Below are positions 47,066 through 57,312 of a stretch of 64,000 nucleotides of DNA, one piece after another (positions within the stretch are counted from its first letter, which is position 1; each line of letters begins with the position of its first letter). The DNA comes from Ganoderma boninense (lineage: Eukaryota; Basidiomycota; Agaricomycetes; Polyporales; Polyporaceae). The notes under the pieces are model-generated. The model was given only the letters and a program-made list of their open reading frames with translations, was not told the DNA's origin and searched no databases. The stretch spans positions 82,877 to 146,876 of the forward strand of contig CM035304.1 in NCBI GenBank assembly GCA_002900995.3. Reading direction: 5' to 3'. The position numbers and the translations under genes are program-made.

Positions 47066-47638
47066 TACAGAAAACGCAAGCGCATCAGTGCCCGCCAACC
47101 CTCCGCCGGCACCTCGGTCCCCGAGTCCCACGACGCGGACACCACTGCCCATTGCCGCAGAACACCGACAACAAAACATAACGCGGTGCGCACCTCCTAC
47201 GCCTCCGACTCCTACGGGGAACCACACAAGGCCTCCACAATCTTCCGCGCCTCGTCCGGCGCGTCCGTGTCGACGTCCGCGCACGCCGCGTCGACGCACT
47301 GCGCCACCGCCTTGTAGAACACGCCGCCGCGGAAGCAGATGCACGCGAGGTTGCCCCTGCCCAGCCCGATGTACATGTGCGCCTGTCAGTCAGTTCGGGT
47401 TCCATGGCATGGAGGACATAGAGAACAGGGGACGATGGGGCGGCTGGCACGAGAGAGAGAGCGGGGAGGGGTGAGGATGTGTGCGTACGGAGGGCAGCCG
47501 GTCTTTCTCATGGCGTCGACGACGCACGACCGAGCGCACGACTGGACGGCGCACGACGGATCGGTCTCGGCCCTTGCGGCGCTTGGCGGCGAGGGCGGAA
47601 AAGGCGAGGGTGACAGAGCGGAGGGGCGCGAGCTGCAT
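47066..47638 (-). pseudogene. CFEM-domain gene, frameshift after the signal peptide
   Basis: Start ATG at 47638 (MQLAPLRSVTLAFSALAA). One base too many near 47,580 puts the following CFEM part, AETDPSCAVQSCARSC and TGC, in another frame, with no upstream ATG in that frame. Intron of about 130 nt ends GGGCTGGGCAG, then exon 2: GNLACICFRGGVFYKAV, AQCVDAAC and EALCGS. By analogy with the neighbouring units a last intron runs to TTTTCTGTAG near 47,070, but a stop would also occur at 47,212 without it. The haem-ligand position is Asn. TATAAAA on the minus strand at 47758-47764. Could be a functional gene if the extra base is an error. Confidence 0.65.
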
Positions 47639-48319
47639 CTGGTCGGAGAGAAGGTGTGGGTTTCCGGCGGCGCGTAGTGCTATACTTGTGGGTCGGTGGG
47701 CGAGGGCGGGGCCAGGGGGAGGGGTAAGCGAGCCGCGGGACGCATGTAGTACGTCGGTTTTATAACACCCACATTTACACTCATACCTCGCTGTGTAGAG
47801 CACGAGCACCGCGCACGAGCACCTGCATCCGACGAACACGAACAAGGGGGCTCGTACCGTGTCCCTGTGCGCAACGGCGGAGTGCTATCACTGGCCTCCT
47901 TTTTCTCCGCCCCCTCCCCTCCCCCTCCCCCGCCTCGTGCCCGCAATATAACACAGGAGGGTGAGCGTGGAGCGAGGGGTCCGCCTTGTGTGCTTGGCGA
48001 CAGCAACGCTCTAGTCTTCTCAGCCACTGCGACGAAGCGGGGGTCGCGATCGACGTAGGCGAGCCGCAGATGCACGGGTGACGGGTGGTAGCAAGTTCCA
48101 GTCCCGCCGTGGCAGTGGCGTAGTAATCTATGGTACGCATACAAGAGGTAAGCCGCCGCTAGCACTCACGCTGGTGCGAGCTGCATGGCCTCAGCAATAG
48201 TCTATCTCTACCTCTGTCTCTTTCCCGTGGCGGAACAACAAAATCTCGGACAGGCAGTAGTACCGCTCTCGTAGAGAATTGCCCACAAGCCACGCCACGC
48301 CTCAGGCCACTGGACTTGA

Positions 48320-48853
48320 ACTCGAAACTACAAAAAACGCAACCCATCAGCACCTCTCCAAGTCTGACTCCCCCTCCCCCCCTTCCTCCCTCGAGCCGAT
48401 GTCAATTCTCGAGGGTAAGGCCACAGAGGAAGCCTGAGAACAAAAAAAAAACAGGGACGCACGCGGCACGAGGAGGCTGCACATCTGCGCCACGAAGCTC
48501 TCCACGGCGGCCGCCTCCGCGGGCGTGCACGACGCGTCGACGCACTAGCCGACGACCGTGATGAACGTGTTGCTCGCGCAGAGGCACGCCATGTCGGCCC
48601 TGGCCGGGGCGCGGTGTGTGAGTGCGATGATGGGGAAATAGGGTACAGCGAACGGGGGCAGCAGACGGGGAGCGAGGAACGGGGAACGAGGGCGACGTAC
48701 GTACGCCAGGCAGCCGGTATCCTCCACCGCGTCGACCATGCAGGTCTCGCCGCATGCCGGCACCCCTTACGCGTGCACGCCGCGCATGCTGGGGCTGGTG
48801 AGGGTGAGGGCGAGGGTGGCGAGGGTGGCGGGTTGGAGGCGCGCGAACAGCAT
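48320..48853 (-). pseudogene. CFEM-domain gene with two premature stops
   Basis: Start ATG at 48853 (MLFARLQPATLATLALTL). After GVHA the codon is TAA at 48767-48769, where the 51.0 kb paralogue has CAA (AQGVPPC), a single C-to-T change on the coding strand. Downstream the domain is recognisable: PACGETC, TGC, then ADMACLCASNTFITVVG, TAG, CVDASC and AQMC. The second stop lies between Cys5 and Cys6. The Asp is still present. TATAAAA is at 48929-48935. Two independent stops in a tandem copy indicate a true pseudogene. Confidence 0.85.
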
Positions 48854-50505
48854 CGTCGTCGTCTAATTTCCCGGTGTGGAGTGCAGACAGCGAAAGGAGG
48901 AGCTGAGCCGCGGAACGGAATGCGTCTGTTTTATAGGACGCCTCGCCGTGCTGATCACTGAGTGCTGAGCGCCGAGGACCCCGCTGAACCGGAGGGGTCG
49001 CCTTGTTGTTTCTCTTTGCGAACGGCGGATTGTCAATGCGATCTCCCCCTTCCCCCTTAAGTCAACCTTCCTCACTCCGTCCCGCTCCCTATTCCTCCGG
49101 GTGCCCGCCAAGGGCGTCATCCCATCCAACGCGCAATGCCGAAAACAGGAGCCTGGGACGTCTGCAGGACACCCCAGGGGTGTTGCGCATGCGCTCGGGT
49201 TCTGCAACAAGTTCAAAGGGGGTCGCGATCGATTGTCAGCGACGAGAACGAGCAACAGAGCCCGTCCGCGGTGCGATATGTCGTGCTGTCGAGGCGGGGG
49301 CCCTCCGACCTCGGGCGACGTTACCGTTATCGAGCTAGTAGTCCGAGTCCTAGTCAGAGCCAGGGAGTGAGCGCTCGAGGGCGTCCAGCCTAGAAAGCAC
49401 CTCCAGAGCGACCACAATGAAATACAGTCTCGTACATCGAACGGGAGAGGTACGTACTTATGCGCCTGCGCTGCAGCCCATTCCCTGTCCAACGTTCTTG
49501 TGCTGGCCCGAACACCGCCACAACGACGGGATGCGACGTGCGAGGACTGTGACGCGACCGCGGGGTGCCGCTCACGACTCATGATCACGGATAGGGGTGA
49601 GGTTGCTAGGGCTGCATATCAGCACGCATTCCGAGAGAGACGGTGATGGCGGAGACGCAACGGGGGATGTCGACGAACGAATTCGAAGACTGCGAGCCTC
49701 GAGGCTTGACGCAAGGGCTACTCCCACGCTGGAGGGAGGACGTCCGGTTCCTCTCGCGCCGAGGATATATATAGTAGTATATATACCACACCGAAAGACA
49801 CCGACCCTCTCAGTTCTTGCAGGACAAAGACAAGCGATGTGACCGATCGAGGGTAGGAGCCAGCGAGTCCATCGAGGCGAACAAAATTGCTAATCAGTCT
49901 CAGTCGTATGAGAGATGACGCCAGTGCCAAGGAGTTGAGAGAGAGAGAAAGAGAGAGAGCGAGTCGACTCGGACTCAGGCCATCGCATATCGAACGGGCG
50001 CTTGATATGGCGTATGCGATGCGACTTAGCGCTGTAACTAGCACTAGGGCCTCCGGTCGGTCCTCCCAGATCCGCGAGAGGTAGGGTGCTGGGTGGTCAT
50101 ACATCCAGGAATACAAGTCTTTTGAAGGCCAGCCCACCTCCCCGGGCTGGATATGGATATGAGACGTCGACATGCGATGGAAGGCGTGGTTCTGAAGCGG
50201 CAGGGGGGGGGGGGTCACCGCTCCCGTTGCGCTCAACAATTGCCTTCTTCAGGCCACAGTCATGAGCTACATACTGTAAACGATGAATGACAAACGATAG
50301 ACCCCATCTACTAGGGACACCGCTGGCGGAACAGCACAAACACAAAACACATTCCCTCTCCCTTCCCCTTCCTCCGAGTCGCACCGGGTAACCAACCACT
50401 CCCCAACGGGTCTGGGCTGGCTGGACAGCGCCTCAGCCTACCGCTCTCGGTCTCGCCGACGAGAATTCAAATTGCCCACAACACGCCAGCAGGCTCGGGG
50501 GCCGC

Positions 50506-51041
50506 TCAGGCTGCAAAAAAAAGATAACGTAACCCATCAGCACCCCTCCTCCGAGTCCATCGTGTCCATGCCGACTCTCAAGGCAAACAGAGGAACTTGA
50601 ACTTCAGGGAGAAGACCGAAATAAAGGGGAGGAGGGGGAGGACGGGAACTCACGCGGCGACGCAAGGTTGCAGAACATCTGCATAAGGCTGAGCACAAGC
50701 GCCTGTTCCGCGGGCGTGCACCTCGTGACAATGCATGCGTCCACCGACGTCAAGAACGATGCGCTCTCGCAGAGGCAGGTCGCGTTAGTCCTAGACGGGG
50801 CGCGATGTGTGTGTGTGTTTCAGTGCGAAACAGGGAACAGGGAACAGGGAACAGGGAACGCGGGACGGACGCACGGCGGGCAGCCAGTCGGTGCTAAGGC
50901 GTCGGTTGCGCAGCTCTCGCCGCACGGCGGCACCCCTTGCGCGTGCACGCCGCGCATGCCGGCACTGGCGAAGGCGAGGGCGAGGGTGAGGGTGAAGGTG
51001 AGGGAGGTGAGGGCGGCGGGTCTGAGGCGCGCGAACTGCAT
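50506..51041 (-). CDS. Small secreted CFEM-domain protein (Asn at haem-ligand position)
   Basis: Start ATG at 51041 with signal region MQFARLRPAALTSLTFTLTL continuing to GVHAQ. Exon 1: VPPCGESC and TGC. The intron carries a GGAACAG tandem repeat (about 50,830-50,860). Exon 2: TNATCLCESASFLTS, DACIVTRC and MFCNLASP. The last intron ends in a T-run and GCAG, leaving CC TGA as the final exon (stop 50506-50508). Eight cysteines; N-A-T-C-L-C in place of D-x-x-C-x-C. About 110 residues, no stalk or anchor. Intact copy of the array. Confidence 0.85.
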
Positions 51042-52554
51042 CGTCGTCGTCGTGGTCGACTTTCTCGGTGTGGAGTGGAGAAGTGGAGGCAGCGAAAGGC
51101 AGGAGGAGCCGAGTCGCGGGACGGGATGCGTCGGCTTTATGCAACGCTGGATCGCGCCTCGCCGGACTGAGACTTGAGACTGACCACTGAGCACCGAGCG
51201 CAGAGTCTCGCTATCCGCGACCCGACCCCGCTGAACGAGGGGGAAGCCCATATCCCTGTGCGCATGGGCTGCGGATTAATTGTCACCAGCCCCTCTAGTT
51301 CCCCGTTCCCGCTCCCGCTCCCGTTCCCGCTCCCCCCGCCAAGAGCGTACGCCGGACCCGCGCCCCAGAGGGGCTTGAACCTGCGATCGAGGCTTCTGCA
51401 ACGAATTCCGGGGAACCGCGATCGGTCAGCGACCTTACTGAGCTGGTAGTCGGAGTCTGAGGCAGGGAGTCCGAGGGAGCAGCCGTGGAATACACCTCCA
51501 GAGCGACCGCAAGGACATACGGTCTAGTATGGAGTCGAAAGGTAGAGGTGGAGGTAGCACTACATGCTTCTCCTGAGCTACAGCACATGCCCCGTGCAAA
51601 GTTCTTGAAGTGGCCCGAGGTTGAACCACGACGACGATGGCGGCTCACGGGTAGGGAAGAGGTTGCTGATTCTGAGAGAGAGATGGGGATGGTGGGTACG
51701 CACCAAGAAATGGCGACGGACGAGTTCGAAGACTGCAAGGCTCGCCGAACCGTGACGGACCACTGCGCCCGGGGGAGGTATATATCGCACCGAGAGACGC
51801 CAACCTTCACCTTCTCAATCTTTGCAGACCCCAGACAAGCGCTGTGACAGATGAAGGGCAAACGAGAGCGAGTCCATCGTTCATCGAGCTGCGACCCCGC
51901 GGGGCGTAGCAGACCACGTAGTATCCGGCCACGTTTGACTCGGACTCGACAACTTCACGGGCCAGCTCAACTTGGACAGTTCAGGGTATCGTATGGGGAG
52001 TGAATAAGGCTCCTGGCGATCTGGTAGAACATGAAGGCGGGATGAATGACAGCTCAGTCGCACGAGAGACGATGCGAGCGTGATCTTCCCGATACAGGCG
52101 CTTAATGCCAGATGCGGACTCCGACTTAGCGCTGCAGCTCGGTCGGCAGTCGGTCCTCCCAAATCAGAGAAAGTAGAGTGCTACGCGGTCAGAGATCCAA
52201 GCCTCATTAATGCCAGCCTGCGTGTGTCGGAGAAGGGACGTCGACATGCGATGGAACGCGCGCGCGAAGTGGGAATGGAGAAGCCTAAGGATGGCGTGGG
52301 GTGTTGCGCTCAACAATGACAATGAACAATGACCTGCTTCACGGAGAGCGGCTCCGACATACAGTGAAATATCAGCGATCAACGTTCAACGATAAACATA
52401 CCCCATCTGCTACGGGGATGATACCGTTGGTGGACCACCACAGACACATCCTCCTTCCCTTCCCTCCCCTCCCTTCCCTTCCCTTTCGTCGTCCCGGGCT
52501 CCCGCTCCTCACTGGCAGGCTGGCCGGACACCGCACGATCCCATCGCTCGAAGG

Positions 52555-53063
52555 CTACGCTCACGAAACGAAAAACGAAAAGCAGCCCCATCAGCGAGCG
52601 CTCCGCACCCCCGCACGAATTCGTGCAGCCTCCGCAGTCAGTTACGGGCGGGCGAACGGGAACGGGAACTCACGCGGCGGCGCGGCAGGGAGGTTGCACG
52701 ACGTCTGCAGGTAGGCGACCGCAAGCGCCTGATCCGCGGCCGAGCACGCCGTGGAAATGCATGCCACCACCGCTGGCAGGAACCCTGCGCTCTGGCAGAT
52801 GCAGGCCGTGTCGGTCCTAGAAGTTGGGGGTGGGCGGTGAGGGCGGTGGGGGGCGGTGTGTTTCAGTGCGACGACGACGACGACGACGACGACGACAAAG
52901 GAAACAGGGGGACGCACGGCGTGCAGCCAGTCGCTTCTACGGCCGCAAGCACGCAGCTCGCGCTGCACAGCGGCAGCGTCTGGGCGGAGGCGGACACGGC
53001 GTACAAGCCAGTGCTGGCGAGGGCGGCGCTGGCGGCGAGGATTCTGAGGCGCGTGAACTGCAT
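52555..53063 (-). CDS. Small secreted CFEM-domain protein of the tandem array
   Basis: Start ATG at 53063, signal region MQFTRLRILAASAALASTGL to SAQ. Exon 1: LPLCSASC and TGC. The intron contains a GAC trinucleotide run (52,869-52,897). Exon 2: TDTACICQSAGFLPAV, VACISTAC and TSCNLPAAPP. All eight cysteines and the Asp are present. The last intron and very short final exon follow the pattern of the neighbouring unit, with the end near 52,555 less certain. TATATAA is at 53147-53153 upstream. Probable secreted haem/iron-binding CFEM protein. Confidence 0.82.
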
Positions 53064-54389
53064 CGTCGTTGATGGTCCCGGTGTGGATTCGTGGATACAG
53101 CGAGGAGGGGTGGCGGGTGCACCCCGCGGAACGGAGTGTGCGAATGTTATATACGACGACGCAGAGTTGTGCGCCTCGCCGTGATGAGCACCGAGCACCG
53201 AGCGCCGAGATTGGACGAGCGAGGGGGCGCCGGCGTTCGTATTACTATCCCTGTACGGAGCCGTCACCCCCCCCCTCCTCTCCTCGCCATCAGCGCGCTC
53301 CGTTCCAAACGGAAAACAGGAGGGGGGTCAGAGGGCGACGCGCTGCTAGGGGGACTTTCCGTGTGCGCGAATCTCCATCTGGAACGAAATGTTCGCGATC
53401 GATGCTTGGCGAAGCGGGCGAGCCGCAGATTTCGATTGGGACACACGCTTGTGTGTGGTTCGCTTCCCTATTGGCGAAGGGCCCTCGGGGAGGGGCATAG
53501 ACATCGAACGCACCTCCAGCGTGGTATCAAGGATGGAACCCTGAGAGAGTACGGTGCTTACTGGCGCTCCTGAGCTGCAGCCAATTTCCTTCCCGCCCGG
53601 CCTCGTACTCGCCCGCGGAACCAGGGCCACGGCGACGTGTGAGATCTTGAGAGACGACAGTACAGCGAATGCGCGTTGAAGCTCGCGGCTGACAGGTGGG
53701 GATGAGGTCGCTTGAGCTGCAAAATCAACGCCAACATTCATTCTGCATTCTGTGACAGAGATGGTGGGGGCGTACCAAGGGAACGACTCGAGAGAGGGCC
53801 TTGGACGACGAGGCTCACCGAAAGACCACGCTGGGCCTGCGTGCGGTGGCTCTCGCGTATCTCCAGGCTCTTGCAGAACCAGAGAAGAGCGATGTGACCG
53901 ACTGAGGGTAGGTGACGACGAGACGATGCAGCCGCGCGAGTTCAGGCTGGTGTCCCACTGGCAGACGAGCCTGAGAGAGGATCAGAAGTTCAGGCTGTCG
54001 TATTGAACGAGATAGAGTCGGGATTCCGCTCCATGCGAGGTGGAGAAGCATGAAGGCGGGATGAAACAACCCTCATCGGACGCGGGATGGTGGGGAGTTG
54101 AGAGTGTGGTCCGGCGAGTCGACGATAAGGCAGCTGCCGCCGGCATCTGAGAGGACAGGATAGCATCGGCGCTTGACATACCACATACGGCCTTGAGCGC
54201 TTAAATCAACCTTACTACAGCTGTCTGTCAGCTTGACGCCGTAGCCGTATACTACGGCTATCTTCTTGAGAAGTTGGGACACTGGGATGGAGAAGGTGGA
54301 CGAGGCCAGTGGGCTAGCTCGGTGAGGCAACAGGTACAGGTACACGTTAATGTTATTCGATGGGAGACTCGGATTCCCGTCACACCGCC

Positions 54390-55500
54390 ACGGACAGCAA
54401 GCAAGTACATGTACAACCAGCAACCAGCACCGCCAAAGCTTCACCGAAGCTCGCAATCCTGTCCTTTTCCCCTTTCCACCCCCTATGCCTCGCCCGCATT
54501 CTTGCACGTTTGCCATTTTTTCCTTTGCGCTCAGGCTAGCCAAGCCTACTTTCCGCGCTTGAACGCGTCCCGTTCAAGCTGTCCCAGCCGGCAAATCGGT
54601 CAGCACCCTCGCCGAAGACGGAGGAAGGAGAAAAAAAAAAGGAGACCGGACGCACAGGAGCCGCAGAACTGCGCCTCGTACTTCTTCGCCTCCGCCAGGT
54701 CCGCCGCGGTGCACTTGGCCTTGAGGCACGACAGCATGTCCGCCTGGAACGTGGTGCTCTTGCACATGCAGCTGATGTCCAGCCTGTACGTGTCCAAGCA
54801 CCGTCGCCGTCAGTCGCGCGATTCGACGCCAGGAGCAGGGGGAAAGGGGGGGGGCAGGGGAACGGGGGAACGGGGAAGGGGGGGGACGGGGGCAAGGGGA
54901 GGATACAGGGGGGCGGACTTACGCGCCGCACCCGGCCTGGGACTGGGCGGTGGTGAGGCACCCCTGGATGCACGGCGAGATCTGCGCCTGGGTCGCGCAG
55001 ACGAGCGCGGCGAGTGCAGCGGAGAGGAGCGCGAGCTTCATTGTCGTGCGAGTGGTATTGTCTCGGTGCGAAGAGGATATGCGAAGACTCGAGCTGTGAG
55101 GGCGGAACTTGAAGAGCGAGCCGCGAGAGGGGTGAGGACAGCGTACCTGCGGGACGTCAATCGCAGCTTTATACTTGCGAACCGAGAGGGATGCCCGACT
55201 CCGGCAATGTATCGACGTCTATGCACCTGCTTCCGAGAGCTGAAGTGGAGCGGGCGACGAAAGAACGACGCAGGGGGCTCCGATCGTGCACTCGCGCATC
55301 CCCGGGTGAAGGGCGGATCGTCGCGCCCCGCCCATATGGGTGCGCAGCGCGCGCTCCATCTCATATGGAAGATAGGAGCGACGCGCGGGCAAGGGGATTG
55401 CCCTGCGTGACGGTCGGAGAGCGTTCTACAAGGAGGCGGTGGATGGTCAGCAACGGAAGCGAGCCGCAGAAGGGTAATACTCACCTTTGCACTGCGTGCT
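54390..55500. repeat. Duplicated CFEM block, arm B (inverted partner at 6.5-7.8 kb)
   Basis: Reverse-complement similarity to the 7.1 kb gene and its flanks, including ACATGTACAACCAGCAACCA at the left and the promoter at the right. See arm A. Confidence 0.75.
54574..55041 (-). CDS. Small secreted CFEM-domain protein (paralogue of the 7.1 kb gene)
   Basis: Start ATG at 55041, signal peptide MKLALLSAALAALVCATQAQ. Exon 1 (54923-55041, 119 nt as in the 7.1 kb gene): SPCIQGC and GC. Exon 2 from 54783: LDISCMCKSTTFQADM, LSCLKAKC and QFCGS. A last GT-AG intron leaves CT TGA as final exon (stop 54574-54576). The Asp of D-I-S-C-M-C is present, unlike in the 7.1 kb copy. TATAAA at 55168-55173. Secreted, about 80 residues. 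Confidence 0.87.
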
Positions 55501-55744
55501 GCCGGAGCGCGGTGTAAAGCATGCTGCAGTGTCAGCATGCAATTCGGATGGTGCCAGCCTGAGGTCAAAGCTCAAAGTCGACATCAGGATTCGCGCTCTG
55601 CATGCGTACGTGCGCACTGACCGGGAACGAGCGTAGATCAGAGCCTTACCTTGTGGTGCGCACCTCGTTACGAAATGGGAGCCAGAATGCCCGAAGTCGG
55701 AGAGCCTTCGTAGTAACCATGCCATGCACCATGTGCACTCCAAT

Positions 55745-56240
55745 TCCCGAGCACAACCCATGTCACCAGACCACTGGCATCGCGCCCCAGAACACTGCGA
55801 CTGCCCAAGGATTCCTACACCGACGCCGACTCAGTACTCATCTCACAACTCCGAGAGGAGCGCGAGCTTCAAGCTTCAGCTTCGACTGGCTCTGTGTGTG
55901 TTTGTGCTGTATCGCGGACTTGCGGAGAGGATGCGAAGACTGGACGGGCGGACGTTGTCCGAGTCAAGGTAGATCGCCGGGCTTATGCGACTCCGGAGGC
56001 CATCGCATGCAGATGGGGTAATGAATCGAAGCTGAGCACCTGCGTGGAGGGGGGCGACAGGCGAGGACGAACGACGGGTCGCCGCGTCCCGCGCATATGA
56101 GGGCGCGGTATGCGCAAAACAGGAGCGACGTGCATGTGAGGGGCTTGCCCTGGCTTCGCGAGGACGCCCAAGGCTTCTGCAACGAAGGGGATCGATGGTC
56201 AGCGACAGAGCGAGCCGAAGTCCGGAGTCCGGCGATTGCG
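55745..56240 (-). pseudogene. Collapsed CFEM gene relic
   Basis: The right part (about 55,850-56,240) matches the promoter and first codons of the 55.0 kb gene: GAGAGGAGCGCGAGCTTCAA, where the ATG has become TTG and the frame stops after about ten codons. The left part (55,745-55,810) matches the last codons and 3' flank of the GPI-type gene at 56,506 (CACCAGACCACTGGCATCGC against CACCAGACCATCGCGCCCCC). The middle of the gene is missing. It looks like a duplicated gene that lost its interior. Confidence 0.65.
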
Positions 56241-56505
56241 GCGCGCGCACGTCGCTACAACACGCACCTCGCACCTCGCACCTCGCGCCTTTGGGCTGCC
56301 GACTTTCCATTCGTGCTACGACGGCACGCAACACGCAAGTGCCATAGTACACTTGACTGCATCCAATTTCTCCAAAAAGCGCCGCCGGCGAATCACCACG
56401 AGGCGCTGGCACAAGACATGTACTTGTTCGAGAATCAAGAACCTCTCCTGCGCGCCCAAGCGAGTCCAGCGAAGCACCGCGATTCCCGGAAACCGAGAAC
56501 CCACG

Positions 56506-57312
56506 TCACCAGACCATCGCGCCCCCGAACACGGCCCCAAGGACGCCGAAGCCGACGCCAATCACGCCCTGCCCGGCGCGCGCCGCCGCGTTCGTGCTCG
56601 CAGGGGCGGCAGAGGGCGTTGTGCTGGATGTGATCGTAGACGATGCGGATGAAGAGGAGGAAGACAAGGACAGCGCAACGGGCGCCGTGGAAGAACTCGC
56701 GATCAGGCTGGTGGTAGAGTTCGCGAGCGACGTCACAGAGGCGCTTGTCGTCGAGGACAAGTGCGTGGAGGGAACGGTCCTATCCGCACGACGCGTCAGA
56801 ACGGGGAGGCGACTGCGACACACGAAAGGAAGGAAGACGCACGTAATCGATCTCACACTGGTTGTCTCCGACGTGCGAGCCTCAGACGAGCTTGCGGAGT
56901 GGGTTGCGGAAGAGGTTGACGGGGCTGCGCTGCGTGTTGACGACGTCGACGAGCTCTCGGGGGGCGCGCACTCTACCGCGATGAACACCTGGACCTCCTC
57001 CAGCTCCTGCGTCGTGCACTGCTGCTGCAGACAGCTGATCGCGTCCTGCTGGATCTTCTTGTTTGCGCACAGGCACTGCACGTCGGTCCTGCATCCAACA
57101 ACGCACGGGCGAATCAGCACGCCTCGATGGCGACGCAAACCCCCCAGCTCGGGAATGAATGTGCAAAGGACGTACACTGAGCAGCCGTCCAGGTCCTGAG
57201 TAGCCGCCTCGGCGAGACAGTTCTCGATGCAGGGCGTCACCTGAGGTGGGAGCTGGGCACGGACGCCCGCGAGAGCGAGAGAGATGACGAAGGAGAAGAG
57301 GGTGAAGTGCAT
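56506..57312 (-). CDS. GPI-type CFEM-domain protein
   Basis: Start chosen at 57312 (MHFTLFSFVISLALAGVRAQ, signal peptide); an upstream in-frame ATG would add residues that spoil the leader. Exon 1 (57176-57312): TPCIENC and DGC. Exon 2: TDVQCLCANKKIQQDA, ISCLQQQC and VEC, then a Ser/Thr-rich stalk. An intron with donor GTGCGT (about 56,782-56,847) leads to exon 3: more Ser/Thr, then NAAARAGQG and the hydrophobic tail VIGVGFGVLGAVFGGAMVW. Eight cysteines and the Asp are present. Likely anchored in plasma membrane or wall. Confidence 0.9.
   Translation of the reverse strand: MHFTLFSFVISLALAGVRAQLPPQVTPCIENCLAEAATQDLDGCSVYVLCTFIPELGGLRRHRGVLIRPCVVGCRTDVQCLCANKKIQQDAISCLQQQCTTQELEEVQVFIAVECAPPESSSTSSTRSAAPSTSSATHSASSSEARTSETTSVRSITCVFLPFVCRSRLPVLTRRADRTVPSTHLSSTTSASVTSLANSTTSLIASSSTAPVALSLSSSSSSASSTITSSTTPSAAPASTNAAARAGQGVIGVGFGVLGAVFGGAMVW

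Larger units (their letters stand above)
47050..54300. repeat. Tandem array of four CFEM units of about 2 kb
   Basis: Units with starts at 47638, 48853, 51041 and 53063 are all on the minus strand. They share the coding exons, the last intron (for example GCTGATGGGTTACGTTATC near 50,530 and ACCCATCAGCACC-type sequence near 48,345 and 50,535), the promoter and a non-coding block further upstream (49.6-49.9, 51.55-51.9 and 53.6-53.95 kb). The last three starts are spaced 2.19 and 2.02 kb; the first unit is shortened. Confidence 0.8.

Noticed and set aside
54274..55410. 378-codon plus-strand frame across the 55.0 kb CFEM gene
   Set aside because: Runs antisense through exons and introns of the CFEM gene; composition-driven, no domain.
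56594..57199. 201-codon plus-strand frame opposite the 57.3 kb CFEM gene
   Set aside because: Antisense of a Ser/Thr-rich stalk, which yields acidic residues; no start context or domain.
7117..57312. Interpretation of the CFEM genes as hydrophobins
   Set aside because: Hydrophobins have adjacent Cys-Cys pairs; these have C-x3-C, C-x-C and C-x3-C spacing of CFEM.
11310..57312. Secondary-metabolite gene cluster
   Set aside because: The monooxygenase is alone; no synthase, P450, transporter or regulator is present.
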